Counted from the stretch's first letter, positions 41,298 through 54,316 are shown. The stretch is 64,000 nt of DNA from Oegoconia quadripuncta (GCA_949316235.1 OX438748.1:2607001-2671000), one strand, 5' to 3'. Notes: a model not told the origin generated them from the sequence alone. Numbers and translations: made by a program.

Positions 41298-43205
41298 GCT
41301 GTTGAGCTTGTCTTTAATTATTGATGTTAGTTTGGCAAATTAGGGAGTTTGTTTGTGTATCTCATGCCTACATTGGCCGCGAGCTTTCCTTCCGTCTTTG
41401 TGTATGGTATTTTTGATTTAAAGACAAATTTTAATGGTAAATACTAACGGCAGGACACCAGCTTGGGTGTACGTACATCAGCATCTGCTGCTCGCCTATT
41501 AATCTATAAGTATTATTCATTGAAACGGAATATTACATATATACAACAGTGTACACTGACAGGTCATGTACACAGTTCAACTAATCCCTATAAGAAATTC
41601 AACCTTAGCATTGAAGTAGGAGAGGAATGGACGGGTGTTCTACAATAATAATATTAAAAAAACTTCAACCTTATTTTGGGAATGTAACGAGGCTGTGTAT
41701 GATCTCAGAGAAAGTATCTCGTAGAGTTGACACGATAACAATAGTAACATAGGTGAGCGAGATAAATTTACACTATTCCTTAGGACTGACAGAGATCAAG
41801 ATACATTGTTTTGCCCTTATCGGCGTATAATTTTTTGCATTAGACGTAGATAACTCGATCCCAATGAGGTTCATGGAAAACTGATGCACCAGTATGCCGT
41901 TATGGATGAAAACCTTCCCTTACCTGGAACTGGAATTAGCTCATGTAATGTCATCGCACGTAACAGTCTCTGCTAATTTGCTGAACTATTCTTGAATCTA
42001 AGCTGATATTTGATAAATATAAAAACCGTAAAACTGACAAATGTGTAAAGTTGTGATGTTTGATAAGGTCAAATGTTCTCCATGTCCAACATTCAGCATT
42101 ATGGTCCATATACTTATTAGTTACATTCTTAACAAATACTTGCAGGCGGCGGCAGCTTGATAATTTTTTAAATATTCCACGCCGTAACTTTTCGACGATT
42201 ATAACGCAATTTATGGGAGAAATCTTGCAGTAGACATTAAGTTATTATGCACTACACATATAGAGGCGTCACCGCACTTTGCACACAGACATATATTGGT
42301 TTATCTACCAATAGGAGCTGTGAATTTTGAGATTAGAATGTGATTAGTTATTTGTTAACATGAGTAAATTAATACTTTTTTGTTTTATTTACCTAATATT
42401 ATTTTCGCATTTTGTATTTTTTCGAATGCGAACATCAAGAAATAAGCGAATATTCGCGAGTGCGGATATTCGTTACATCACTGGTATACTCGCAAATTAT
42501 GCTATTCGAAGTACCCTTGTGGCACAGAATTAATATAGTACTAACGTTTGTGGTACCTTTAACAAAGAAGAAAAAATGTCGGAAAGCATAATTCTGTCAA
42601 ATAAACGAATTTCTTAAATCAGTCAGTATTTAGTGGTTTACATTTATAAATATCAGCATAGACTATGAATGTAACTTAGAATAACTATTGTTATCAACAA
42701 TATTTGGAATTTAACTACACTTTTAAAATTTGACGGCAACCAACTATAAGCTTGTAAAATGAAATCTACATGAATAACTTCTAAAGATAAATTAATAGAT
42801 AGTAAACGTGATCAATTTTATTAACTCTGCAAGCAAGAATTTTACTAGTACCTACTTGCAAAGTTTTAGTTTTAGAAACGACCTCAGTTTGTGATTGACG
42901 CTCAACAATTCGTATTATTTTTATAAATCGACTAAGACAAATGAATTGTTGACATATTACATCATTGTTACGTTCGTGAATCGTTTCTGAACACTGCCTT
43001 TCAGTCATTGTGCCAACCATGGTTTCAATCAAAAAGCGAGTTTAACATTTTTTGCTCTTTGGTTGAGTCAGCTGTGTCCAATTAGATTTAACAAGAGAAC
43101 TCGCGGCCGCGGATATGTGCGTTTACTTTCTGCTTATTTATACGTATGATTGAACCAGTAGATCTACCGCGAATAAATAAATCTTTATTTACCAATAAAA
43201 CAGTA
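41298..43205. other. Ras1 3' UTR and intergenic sequence
   Basis: The first few hundred bases are presumably the Ras1 3' UTR. No gene is supported. The GAATATTCGC / GCGGATATTCG self-complementary motifs near 42440-42475 have no assigned role. Confidence 0.4.
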
Positions 43206-43209
43206 ACAA

Positions 43210-43605
43210 TAAAACAGCCTTCGTGGCTCAATGTAAACAACATTGGGTTTACGATTGGGAGGTCGCGGGTTCGATCCCCAGCGAGGTACATATTTAAGTA
43301 CTCGGTTTGGTTGGTGTTAAGGCATTTTAAATGTCCGCCTGGCTAGCTACCAACATCTTATCTAAATCTGCCGCCAAGCAGCAATGTTAACAGCATTGTT
43401 GTGTTCCGGTTGTCAGAGATAAGATAGCCAGTCACCCAAATGTGTTGGGGTTTCCGGGCCAGTACGCGTCCAGCTTCGACCTCATCTTCACTTAACATTA
43501 GGTGTGATTTATGTGTTGGGGTTTCCGGGCCAGTACGCGTCCAGCTTCGACCTCATCTTCACTTAACATTAGGTGTGATTTAGGTCAAGTGCCTCCCGTT
43601 GTGCT
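43210..43605 (+). repeat. type III SINE with 71-bp internal duplication
   Basis: A full head (GCCTTCGTGGCTCAATGTAA; B box GGTTCGATCCCC) and body. The 3' part is present twice in tandem with a period of exactly 71 (43440-43510 and 43511-43581). The two copies are essentially identical, so the duplication is recent. Confidence 0.88.
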
Positions 43606-43701
43606 AAAAAAAAGTAAAACTAGAATACAAAAATGATCTTGTTTGCCAAAAAGATATTTGGCTCAGCATATGGTCGCTGGGAACCAGCAGCCGCAGCAGC
43701 A

Positions 43702-43747
43702 GGTCGACAACAGAAGGCTGGAAGTGAACAGCCTTCAGTTGTCGACC
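43702..43747. repeat. perfect-type hairpin, 19-bp arms
   Basis: GGTCGACAACAGAAGGCTG (43702-43720) and its inverted copy (43729-43747) pair with one mismatch around an 8-base loop. No link to a gene is visible. Confidence 0.75.
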
Positions 43748-43749
43748 AC

Positions 43750-45490
43750 AGGTTGACCATACAAACATTCTATTCGTCATGGTGAACTTAAAATTTACAC
43801 CGGTCGATTGTGAAATTCCTATACACACAAAATGCCGTCTGGTTGACCGTACACAATCGTTAATGCATTCACACTGACATCATATATTCGTTCTTTTAAA
43901 CGAATGCAGTGAAAATGAACACGATTTTAAATCGTGGTGTCAATTTTTAAGTTACTATTGTCATAATTGGATTCCAGGGTGCCGATCGCGCTAAGTCTGA
44001 ACGATAATACCAAAGCTAAACAATAACCAAAAACGTTACGTTAAGCACATTTCGTATCGCGCTAATCATTTGAACGGAAATTAAACTAGTTTTTTTTAAT
44101 ACCCGTGGTTAGCTCTAAACATTTTGAGTTTGGTTTATCTTTGGTAGCGTCAACGATATAATCGTTCACAAAAAATAGCGCGTTACCATTTTTTATATCA
44201 GCTAAATTAAAGCTAAACCAAAACCAAAAACGTTCCATTCGTATTCGTAGGCCATTTTCGTAACGAGCGGCGCTAGTGCTAGAAGCTATTGAAAACAATA
44301 ATGGTCTTAATACATTTCTAATTTAACTTATTTTCCCGATGTTTTTTTTTATGATTGACTGGATTCGCGTTTGACCACAATCTTGCCTGATGCAAAGTGA
44401 CGATGTGGATGTGATGTGTGGAATGATTTTAATTTTTAAATATTTTGTACCGTTTGGCACCGAGATTCTTTTTCATTTTGTAATAGCACATGTCTGCTGC
44501 CGCGTTACTGTAAACTAACCGTTCCATACGAGTCTTTATTGATAATATTTGAAGGTACTCCACTTTAAACTGTATTTCGAAGTTGTATAGCTATTGTAAA
44601 GTCTTCTATGTAGTTTTTATATTTGTAAAATTGTAACTTGTAGCTTTGTAAATTTAAAATTTAAAAAGATGTTAACACCTAGCCTACACTGTCGCGAAAG
44701 GGAGAGTTTATTTTGTGACCTGTCTGCGATTTAAACATTGTAATTTTAAAGACGTTAATAAATCATTCATATTATCGCAAGTTGACCACCTCCACGGGTT
44801 TTATAATTTGATCTCGTACAAACTAAGATATTTCTATTATACTCGCATCGCGCGCGATAGTGTGGGAGGGCCTTACCTAACCTATAGTTTTGTAACCTGA
44901 TAAATCGCAAGATGCCTCAATCGAGGCTATTCGCCCTTTAATATAGTAATAGATAATATTTCTATAAAATAGAAATTATCTCGTTAAATTTATATAAGGT
45001 AACATCGGTAAATAACTTTTATGTATTTAGGCACTTTACACTGAGTCTTCGCATCAAGTGCATTGCCATAGTGAAAAATTCCTAAGAATGTTCTCAGGCT
45101 TCATTTGAAGTGGTGTTAGCGAAAGGTTGAGTTATAATTTCTATTAATTTCCTTTAGTTAAGGTTAATTTAAATTAGGTACTTAATTTCTGCCTCACAAC
45201 ATTTAATTTCAAGTTTTTCTTTGTAGAGATAATAATTCGTATTACAACGTTGGCCACTCACGGCGCTATTACACATTACAGAGCCCTTGTAGCAGACTGC
45301 CTGCCAAACTAAACATAGAGAAGGCTATAAAGTATTTTCTTAAATTGTAAAGTCACGTTGGTCTCCGAGCTCCAGTGCAAACGATTTAGATTTTTCCTAC
45401 CTCACCTTTTTGTTTAAAGTCCTCATAAAGTTAAGATTGCTTAAATTACTACTAAAAACGCAGAGTTTGTTTGAATTAAATAGAATTAAA
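43750..45490. other. no gene recognised
   Basis: Intergenic. CCAAAAACGTT recurs in AAAGCTAAAC contexts (44006-44036 and 44208-44237), with a partly inverted match at 44120-44150. This suggests a decayed hairpin element. Nothing coding. Confidence 0.35.
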
Positions 45491-45499
45491 AAAAATTGT

Positions 45500-45745
45500 G
45501 TACTATGTTCTATTACGGTACGTCGATCATGTGCAACATCTGCTGATGGAATGTGTAAGTGAAAGGGAAAGGGATGCTCTGGTGAGCAAATTGCAAATCA
45601 ATCTTTTAGATATTGGCATTATTCATAGCATTTTAGCAGACCCATACTCAGAGGCGGCGAGATTGATTTGCAATTTAGTGCACTTCGGGGTACCCCTCCG
45701 TAACTTTGTCCAGCTAAATAAAAGTATGCAAACTAGGCAGACAAT
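45500..45745 (+). mobile_element. LINE ORF2 C-terminal relic
   Basis: The plus frame encodes HLLMECVSERERDALVSKL, then ILADPYSEAARLICNLVHFG, the end of a LINE ORF2 after the zinc-knuckle region. No RT core or tail is present. Old, with the frame still open by chance. Confidence 0.6.
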
Positions 45746-46272
45746 GGGACTGACATGTCTAAATGTGGACAAAAGTCCCTAAACTAATTAATAAAAAAAT
45801 GTTTTATTACACAAGAATTAAACGTACTTTCAATAAAACATTTAAAGTTGTTCGAAGAAATTTAAATCGTTTGAGCTGGCAAATACGTTTCGTATTAGTC
45901 ATAGATAAGCTTGCTCTTCTGAGGACTGCTATGTATAATAAAATAATCTGGTGTGCAAGAAAAATTCCCATGAAAGTGGCCCTACATGTTTTTACAGCCG
46001 CGCGTGATCCGCATGCAATTGCGAGTATTCACAGATCGCGCGCAGCTGCCGTCGGCCGCGATGCACGGAAATGTACCTCTATGTACCCCTTACTACACAC
46101 AAATGTCTTTTCAAAACGCTGATACAAAATCTGCAGCATTAATGAGCGTGGAATTTAACACAATCTATGGAGAAAAATTAGTCCAGTTTTTAGTAGCTCT
46201 TGGAAATAGCCGAACTATTGCATTAAGCACACTGTTTTACTTTGTCCGTATAATTGGTTTACCAGCAGTTCT

Positions 46273-46378
46273 ATTTCGGATAGACATGTTCGCATTTCGG
46301 ATAGACACATGCTCGCATTTCGGATAGACACATGTTCGCATTTCGGATAGACACATGTTCACATTTCGGATAGACAGA
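46273..46378. repeat. 23-bp tandem repeat, about five units
   Basis: The unit ATTTCGGATAGACACATG plus TTCGC or CTCGC is repeated. The first copy is two bases shorter and the last diverges after GATAGACA. Confidence 0.85.
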
Positions 46379-46499
46379 TAAACCATTCAGATTATTAGCA
46401 AATCAATTAAACTTATACACTATTTGACTTTTAACAAGGCTACCAATGAACAATTTTCAGTTTTTTACACATTAGGGAATTTACTACCAATAAATTATA

Positions 46500-46766
46500 A
46501 ATATAAATAAATATCTTTGCACATACACACAGCGCCATCTATTTGCACACTAAGCAACAAGGCTTGTATTATGGATACCAGATGGTTGATAAACTACACA
46601 AATATATTTTTTTTTTGTAAATAAATACATAACTAAATGAAAAACATCCATAACTCGGGAACACATGTCTGTATTCATCATACAAACATATGTACCTAGC
46701 GGGATTCGAACCCGCGACCTTGTGGTATAGCAGTAAGAATTTTTAACCACTACACCAAACAGGTCA
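46500..46766 (-). repeat. tRNA-derived SINE, type II
   Basis: The plus strand starts ATATCTTTGCACATACACAC and ends ACCACTACACCAAACAGGTC. The minus strand gives TGGTGTAGTGGTTAAAAATT (A box) and GGTTCGAATCCC (B box). Full length. Confidence 0.85.
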
Positions 46767-46840
46767 ATGTATGTTTAAGTAACATAAAACGAAAATTTAG
46801 AAACCTCCGACAGACATCGATCGTAATATCCAGATATAAC

Positions 46841-46990
46841 TAAATCTGCCGCCAAGCAGCAATGTTAATAGCATTGTTGTGTTCCGGTTATCAGAGATAA
46901 GATAGCCAGTACGCTTCCACCTTCGACCTCATCTTCACTTAACATCAAGTGTGATTGAGGTCAAGTACATTGTGCATAAAAAAAAATATA
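46841..46990 (+). repeat. type III SINE, partial
   Basis: Begins at AAATCTGCCGCCAAGCAGCA and runs to the tail. It lacks the head and about 30 bases in the GTGTTGGGGTTTCCGG region. Confidence 0.75.
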
Positions 46991-49900
46991 CAAACCAACT
47001 GTCCCAAAAGCTAGATATCTTCAAAACGACTTTCTAACAGGCTTGACTAAGAACAAGTCCGCAACCCCAGCTTTCGACAAGACTAACGGTAAAAAATTAT
47101 GGTTGCTCTACTTTATCACGGGGAGACTCAATAACAAGGTTGTGCATAATTCTCAATAGCGAATTTTGAGTAGTTGTAGTCATCTTCAAAATTATATTAG
47201 CAATCTAGGTTATCAAATTAATCTTAATTAACCTTAACGACATTGTTATAAAGATCATCTTACCTTTTTACCGTTGAAACCGTTAATTTTATAACGTAAC
47301 TAACCGTTTGTTTTATTAAAGTTTTTATATACTTATCGGAAGGCTATACTAAACGTTGTTCTATAAATCAATTAATGTCAGGCAATTTACATGGGAGAAA
47401 TATTTTCAGAAAAAAATATTAACTGGTTTCAAGCCTTGCCGTCAGCATCAAAATTAGCTGAGCTGCTAATGTTCAAATGTAAATAAACAATTTTAGTTAA
47501 ATTAACCTTCATTATTTTGAAAAAAATCTAGTCAAACTACCAGGAGAGCAAAGAAAAATTAATTTTATTGTTATAGCCGTAAAGCTTATTTTCCTACATA
47601 TTTGAACCTTGACTGCGTATCTAAAGGATGCTGACTGTACTGCAGATCAGCAAAAGAAATAGATTATATTGCAATGTCGTTTAGATTAATTTGTCTAAAT
47701 GTAAAGATTTATTTGAGCACCTAGCTGCTAATGTTTTTGATGTTGCCTGTACATATAGTACAAATCGATGGGTTGTTGTATAGTAACTTGTCCCCAGAAA
47801 TATAGAGTAATTCTCTTTCACTTCCTATAATTTGATCGATGGTATATGATCGACTGGGCTTATTCTGTATTATGTAATTCCATGTATGAACCAGCCAGGG
47901 CGATCAGACATTGATCAGGTCAAACTAAATCGCGAAATCAATGTCCACACTTATTATGTCTCAATTCCCTACGGACCTTCCCCACTGGTTTCCCATTCAT
48001 TGCTAAGCTGATTCAGTAGGGATTTCGGGAATAAATATCCCCAGTCTCCACTGGATATAAAACACTTGAAAGATACAAGGAAAAATATTGTTTGTCGTGA
48101 GTCAGCTGCGAAGAACCATGGCCCATGTGTTGCCCTGCAGCTGATTGTATCTACTCGTAAACAAAATAGTTTGATTCGGCTATGGCAAAAAGTTGAAATG
48201 TGATTGTATAATTTTCTCGTATAATCGAATAAAACTAACTATAATAGAAAATACGGGTTAGTTAACGTCTGTGATGTGAATGCTCGCATTGGAATTCAGC
48301 TTTTTTGAAAATTTTATAATAATGTGCTCAAAAGAAAAAAATGGGTCGGTGTAGTTTAACAGTTATCCAATATTTTTAATGAGGATTCTGGCATCACGAG
48401 ATGCTGGAATCCTCAAGTCACATACGCAGATACCGTTTTATCTATGATTTCAAATTGTATTCCAAAAAATTGTGCCTAAATAGTGCCTCCGAACTGTACA
48501 AATCCTTTAAATAGTAATTCAAAAACAACGAAGTTATGTAGATATCTTTGATGTAAAGTGCCGCAGAGACGTCGGACTTTTCGTCCATCAGAGAAAAGTC
48601 TGGATCGGACAATATTGTTCGCGACAATTGAACGTATGCAATAACACACAGAAAGGACGAAAAATCCGATAATAGTAATAGCACTATTTGAGCACAATTT
48701 TTGGCATGATCAAAATAGCTGAATTCCACTTTGAGGATTCTATCCTCACGGGCGTGGGGAGTTATTCCTGGAGCCACTAAATTATCTTGCCTCAGCCTTG
48801 CGGAATACGGGAAACATTTCGCGCCATTCCCACCAGTTGTGATGGCCAGTGGAGAATTAAAAAATTAACCGCCCTGAAATACTTTATTCACCTTTACGTA
48901 CAATGAATTAATCAAAACGAATTTTAAGGAGTATCATGAATTTTAATATGTTGACAGTTTTGTTTAGTATTAAGCTCTATGTAATAATAATATACATTTT
49001 TTTTATTGTATAATTTAGTTATAAAATTAATAATAACTACTAATTAGTTTAATTTTACTTACGAATGTAGTGAAATAATGCTGCCATGAAATATAACATC
49101 AGCCAATCGGGGCTTTAGAGCGAAAGAGACGCCCACAAAGTCCGAAAGTATTTTTGTTATGAAAATACTTTACTAGTTTTTATATGCGTAGCCATAGTAT
49201 TTTGTTTATAAATGTACTATATCAAGCTTCGAGTTTTACTTAGCTATAATCTGACCACTTAAGAGACTGTGTCTAACTAATAGGTGATTTGGCCTATACA
49301 GTGGATATCTTAATTGTTCGAATTTGTGCTTCTAATTCGTTGTTACACGGTACTCTCGCCATATTTATGGAGATATAATTAAACATGCATACAATATCGC
49401 TCCAGAGCAATGTCCCATGACTTTGATTTGGTCACTGGAAAAGTGGTAATTTATGATAAGTAGAGTTTTTTCTTCTCAGAAATGGCGAGGGTTTGACTGT
49501 TGTTAATAGAAGCATAGAGGAATAACACTACCCATAGAAGAAATACTTGAACATATTTCTTACAATCGACAATGAACTTATAATCGTTGCTACACAGATA
49601 AAATTGTACAAATGCTACATCTCATATGCGTTTAGCTGGCGCATTCATGTGACTTTAAAACTAACTTAATCTGTACGGGAATTTTTCCACTTGATTTTGA
49701 CAGGTCCCTCATCAGATGCCATCTGTTTTTTGCCGCATATTCTTTTTTAAAGCTTTGCTGGTCAGGCCTTTGTCCTCAATGCAATCCGCAGCCATTCATC
49801 TTCGTGATTTCTTAATTAATTAGTATAAGATCTGTGTAACAAAAAATCGGTCGTTTTAATTAGCAGTTTTGACATCCGGGTAAACTATATAAACGTTAAC

Positions 49901-51684
49901 AAAGTGAATCGTTGCGAATCTAAAACCTCCAGATTTCAAAACGCAATCACTGTATTCATATGAAAGATTGTGATTAGATTAGAGTAACTTGTGTTGTACT
50001 ATCTTGCTATCTTCAAGAGCAGGTTGAATAGGTATTTACTAAGATCGCGTGCTTCATCCTCGAACACATTGTCACGTACAATCAAATGAGATTATGTCAT
50101 TTGAAAAAAACGAAGGCTGTTTCTTGTCTCCTCCTTAAGTCCAGACGATTCACTCGAGTTGACATTCCAATTCGATATCGAATGACTAGTTTTGTGGGCA
50201 CCTCATTCGATGCCTGCGCGCAGCGCCCTCGCCATACACGGCCGGTAGTATTAAATCAAACACTACACATTTATAGTAGATTATTAGGAAAATACGAATC
50301 ATATTAATGCGGCTTGTAAAAGCTCGCACCTTCCTTGATATTATGATCGATCAGCAACGCTATTGCGTAAAATAATTTTCAATCAGATTGCTATAGTTTT
50401 TTTTTACCTTATAATACATGAGAAGAGGTTTTAGTTTCGTGATGACCGTCTTGTATGTGTCTTGAAATATTTTCTTTATTGTATTACAATTTTTGACGCT
50501 AGTGCACAATTTGTTGGAAATATAGGTAATTTTATAATTAATTATATAACAGTAAGCACAAGATTGTGTGCTAAATTGAAATAAATAAAAGCGACAAGAT
50601 ATATCGTTTTTTATTACTAAACACGCACCTATCATCCAATCGACGACGGCGCAACCACTGTAACATGTAAGCTGACCGGGTGAAGCTTCCAGAAATGTGA
50701 ACGCAGAGCTGCATGGGTAGCGAATAGTTTATCACAGGTTATATCGCGCGCAGCTGTCAAAATGCTGCTATACGACTGTTATGTCGCTCATGTTGACAGA
50801 TGAACGTGATACAATGTGTGATAAGTTGTAGTTATCGCAAGTTATGCTACCACAGCTACTTAAACTATTATGAAGCTAGAAGCTGCGAAGTACAGTACCC
50901 CCCGTACTTGTCTGCAGCTGACTGTACATTTTAATAGGTGACGACTCCACTACGCACTGTCACCTTACGACTCGGAGCCGCGCGCTCTAATTACCTTACG
51001 AAAGATAAAAGTTTTTAGTATCTCTGAAGAAATAAAACGAGACGAGACCTGCACGGATCTTCTTATTTTTGGATAACACGACCAGTCAACCCAAAGAGTT
51101 GAAAGTCAACCTGGGCTGTGGTTTTGTCACTGCTGCCCTAAGATTGTTAACAATCTAAGCTGCTACCTTGCCCTGTTCCTGCCAGCCTATAACTTCGTGG
51201 CCCTTGCATGTGGAACGAATAAAAAATATTGTTTACCACATGACATCAGCTTACTAGCCAACACACAATACTATGTAGCTTGTTTTCCTGACAAATGCCA
51301 TATAAATTATTACCATAGGTAAGTTCGCAGAAATATTTCTAATCCTTACATCACTTACAGATTTATCTGGGTGGCTCACACCTTCGGCGGCTCGGCGCCC
51401 GCCGTGCGATATAGGTATGGCGGCACACTTATGAACATTGGTGCATTACGGACTTACCGGCTCCATGGTTGGGACTTTATTTGATTCATCATTTTAAAAT
51501 CCACCTTTCCGTTTTAGGCAGAGATAATCACATGTAATAACTAGAGAAAAACTGCACAAATAAAACTGGGATGTTTAGACTGAGAATCCATTGCCTTCTA
51601 TGAATTGGAGAAAAAAAAATTGACAGGCAGGCAAGTGACACTGACAGATAACTGTATCGTCGACTTGGCGATTTTCGTAAATAT
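46991..51684. other. long intergenic stretch, no gene
   Basis: No supported gene in 4.7 kb. Recognised pieces: a relic at 48480-48780 sharing AAAACAACGAAGTTAT with 5388-5403; a LINE C-terminal scrap at 49995-50060 (CTTCAAGAGCAGGTTGAATA). Segments 48085-48150 and 50880-50935 also share the CTGCGAAG...CTGCAGCTGA pattern. Confidence 0.4.
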
Positions 51685-51720
51685 TTGCGGAAATTATTTA
51701 GCTATCAGGAAAGTGTAATT

Positions 51721-53961
51721 ATGGAAGCAAAAGACGTTTGTGTTGAAATAGAGAACGATGAGTTCTACAGCAAATTCCTTGTCGATAGCGTGAAGCCTCT
51801 AGTTGGAGAAAATTTATCAGTCACCGATCAAGTGAATAAACTTGCTCAGGGCATCGAGAAACTGGGCAAAAGTCTAGAGAAGCAGGTCTTAGCCAAACAC
51901 AACGATCTCCTCACACAGGCAAGCCATATTTCCGACTTAGAAACAACCCTAGATTCGGTACACTCTCAGGTTCAAAGCTTACTTCGAGGCGCCGACAAAT
52001 TGAAGGAAAGGGTCCACACACCTTATTATACTTTGGAAAATCAGACTTTAATGCTGGAGAGAGTACAGAGCACGTGTAACCTGCTCAGACATACGTCTAA
52101 AATCTTAGTACTGTGGTATAAATTGTGCAGTATTAAAGACAATCCTTCTAAAGAAGCTATAATTCTTTTCGAGCTTAATGAGTTGATCAGTGACTATGAT
52201 TTCGATGGGATTGTTATACTGGAGGAGGTGTTAAGAGAAGTTAATGTTAGAAGGAATGAATTGTTAAGTAATTCTACAGTATTGTTACAATCCAGCTTGT
52301 TGGGTGGGGACAAAACAAAACTGTTGCAATGTTTTAAGGTTTTCCATAACCTCCAATGCACTGATGAACAGATAAAGAACTCTGTTGACAGCATACTTCA
52401 TGATTTGAAAAAAGAGATTAGTACAGCCTTGAATGTTCAAATGGTATCAATTGAAGTGAAAAAATCGAGTACTGGTCGTATAGCCCCAGGAAAAGCAAAT
52501 ATCATGAACGCACAAGATTTTAAAGTCAAGTTGTGGGACAACATTGAGACACTCTTTAAAACAGATGTTTACAACGGCTGCACTAAAGTAATCATGCTCC
52601 AAAATGTTATAAATGAATTGCATGCTATTGGTAACTTCAGAAATATTGCAAGACATTTCTGGTCAGACTTGTGTTTGGTCTTCAGCAGTGAACTTGAAAA
52701 AAGTCCACTCACTGTAAACCAATCTGTTGAAATTGACTTCCCTAAACTTCTTAAATGTTTCAATGATTTACTTTCTAAATTGAAATGCAAGGATTTAGAG
52801 ATGAATAGATCTAGCCTGACAAAATGGGAGAATGCTTTTCTTTCAAAGTCATTGGGGAAATTGCTGGAACCAGTGAGAAGCATGTGGCATTTAAGTCAAG
52901 TACCTAACATGGACCAGATAGACAATGCTATAAGGGTAATAGCCGAAGCACTCAGTGTTTCACTTGGGGATAAACAATTAAGCATCAGTTTAGCGAACAG
53001 TGTTGCCAAGAGCATTAAACAAATGAATGTGGAAGCTGAACAAAGAATGTCAATGGATAGTGATGTTGCTCAGATTATAGAGCCACCAACCAGCTCCCAG
53101 CAAAAGAATGCAGACCTCTGCAACAGTTTATATTACTTCTCTTCACAAATCAAAAGAGTTCTTATGAATATGAACTCAATGTTGCCACAAGAAAGTATCC
53201 AGATTGTTCAAAATAGCTTAAAAGATATGTCAAGTCTGCCAGTTCTGCAATTATTCACTGAATCCATTAAAAACTCGCTGTATCTAATCCTTATGACGAT
53301 GCACGATGAGCCCGACCTACTTAGAGCTGATGATCCTACTGGAAAAACATTGTCCTGCTCCCCATATATGAAAGAACTGCAGCAATTTGTGTCCAGATGC
53401 AAGGACATTTACCTGTCAATGTTTGCAGAAAAATCAGCTCTGAATGAGTGTTGCAATATCATAGCCGACACTTGCACCGAGAGATTCGTCCAACACATTT
53501 GCAATGTCAGACCATTGACTAAATTTGGAAGAGTAAAACTTCAAATCGATTGCAAACACTTGGAAATGGCACTGGCTCCTTTAGTCAATGATATGTCAGA
53601 GTTGGGAGATTCTTACAGGCAACTGAAGGCTTTGCAACTGCTTTTAGAGAAATCTCCCCAGGAGATTGCAAAGAGCCAATCTGAAGGAGCATCTTTACCT
53701 TACTCTTTAGCAATGATGTTCCTGTTTTCATATGCAGGGCTTCAACTAATGGCGCCCCATACATGTGCCGGTTGGAATGTTCAAAAGTTGATACAATGGC
53801 TGGACACACATAAAAACGAAAGAGAAAGACTAGAGTTTGTTGCCGGAGCTTTGCAGAGGTATCAAAATCATGTGAGACAGCACCAGATTGCGACCTATGA
53901 TGAGGTGTACCCAATTTTAGTACAGTTACTTGAAGATGGAAGAAAAAGTTTAAAGAAATAG
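51721..53961 (+). CDS. Cog5: conserved oligomeric Golgi complex subunit 5
   Basis: The product (746 residues) is a subunit of the COG tether, which captures recycling vesicles at the Golgi and so supports glycosylation. The N-terminus is a helical, coiled-coil region (VNKLAQGIEKLGKSLEKQVL, then HNDLLTQASHISDLETTL), the mark of COG5. Later blocks ENAFLSKSLGKLLEPVRSMW, YMKELQQFVSRC and the C-terminal VYPILVQLLEDGRKSL match the family order. ATG 51721 is preferred; upstream in-frame codons have no ATG. Length is slightly below vertebrate COG5 (~830). The gene is uninterrupted, which is unusual for a protein of this size. A retrocopy is possible, but no poly(A) tract or duplication was seen and all of the frame is intact. 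Confidence 0.93.
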   Translation: MEAKDVCVEIENDEFYSKFLVDSVKPLVGENLSVTDQVNKLAQGIEKLGKSLEKQVLAKHNDLLTQASHISDLETTLDSVHSQVQSLLRGADKLKERVHTPYYTLENQTLMLERVQSTCNLLRHTSKILVLWYKLCSIKDNPSKEAIILFELNELISDYDFDGIVILEEVLREVNVRRNELLSNSTVLLQSSLLGGDKTKLLQCFKVFHNLQCTDEQIKNSVDSILHDLKKEISTALNVQMVSIEVKKSSTGRIAPGKANIMNAQDFKVKLWDNIETLFKTDVYNGCTKVIMLQNVINELHAIGNFRNIARHFWSDLCLVFSSELEKSPLTVNQSVEIDFPKLLKCFNDLLSKLKCKDLEMNRSSLTKWENAFLSKSLGKLLEPVRSMWHLSQVPNMDQIDNAIRVIAEALSVSLGDKQLSISLANSVAKSIKQMNVEAEQRMSMDSDVAQIIEPPTSSQQKNADLCNSLYYFSSQIKRVLMNMNSMLPQESIQIVQNSLKDMSSLPVLQLFTESIKNSLYLILMTMHDEPDLLRADDPTGKTLSCSPYMKELQQFVSRCKDIYLSMFAEKSALNECCNIIADTCTERFVQHICNVRPLTKFGRVKLQIDCKHLEMALAPLVNDMSELGDSYRQLKALQLLLEKSPQEIAKSQSEGASLPYSLAMMFLFSYAGLQLMAPHTCAGWNVQKLIQWLDTHKNERERLEFVAGALQRYQNHVRQHQIATYDEVYPILVQLLEDGRKSLKK

Positions 53962-54219
53962 TGTGACATTTTGAATTTACCATAAATATGACAATTTAGC
54001 TGTTGAAGTAAATGTATCACATGACCCCACCGGTTTTCCAATCTGACACTTAAATAGTATTCATATAAGTGCAAAAAATTTAACATTTGTCTATATAAAA
54101 ATTATTTATTATTATTAGTAAACATATTATATTATTTAAAAACAAAATATTTCCTTATTCAACATCACTGTTTCACAATAAGGTCTTCTCAGCAACACTC
54201 ACTCAATGGAACTTTTGAA

Positions 54220-54316
54220 TTAGAATATATTATTATTGAAGATTGCTAATGACTCCGCTGCTTCGGATTTGTTGTCTTCCAGCTGGTATAGCCATGTCGA
54301 CGCCTTCAATGCTGTT
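54220..54316 (-). CDS. last coding exon of an unidentified minus-strand gene
   Basis: The minus strand has a good acceptor (pyrimidine-rich TTCTTTGGTTTTATAG) followed by TALKASTWLYQLEDNKSEAA, ESLAIFNNNIF and a TAA stop (54220-54222). Helix-forming composition and the clean acceptor/stop suggest a genuine terminal exon. The gene ends tail-to-tail with Cog5, 258 bases apart. I do not recognise the protein, and upstream exons were not found between here and Lon. Confidence 0.5.
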
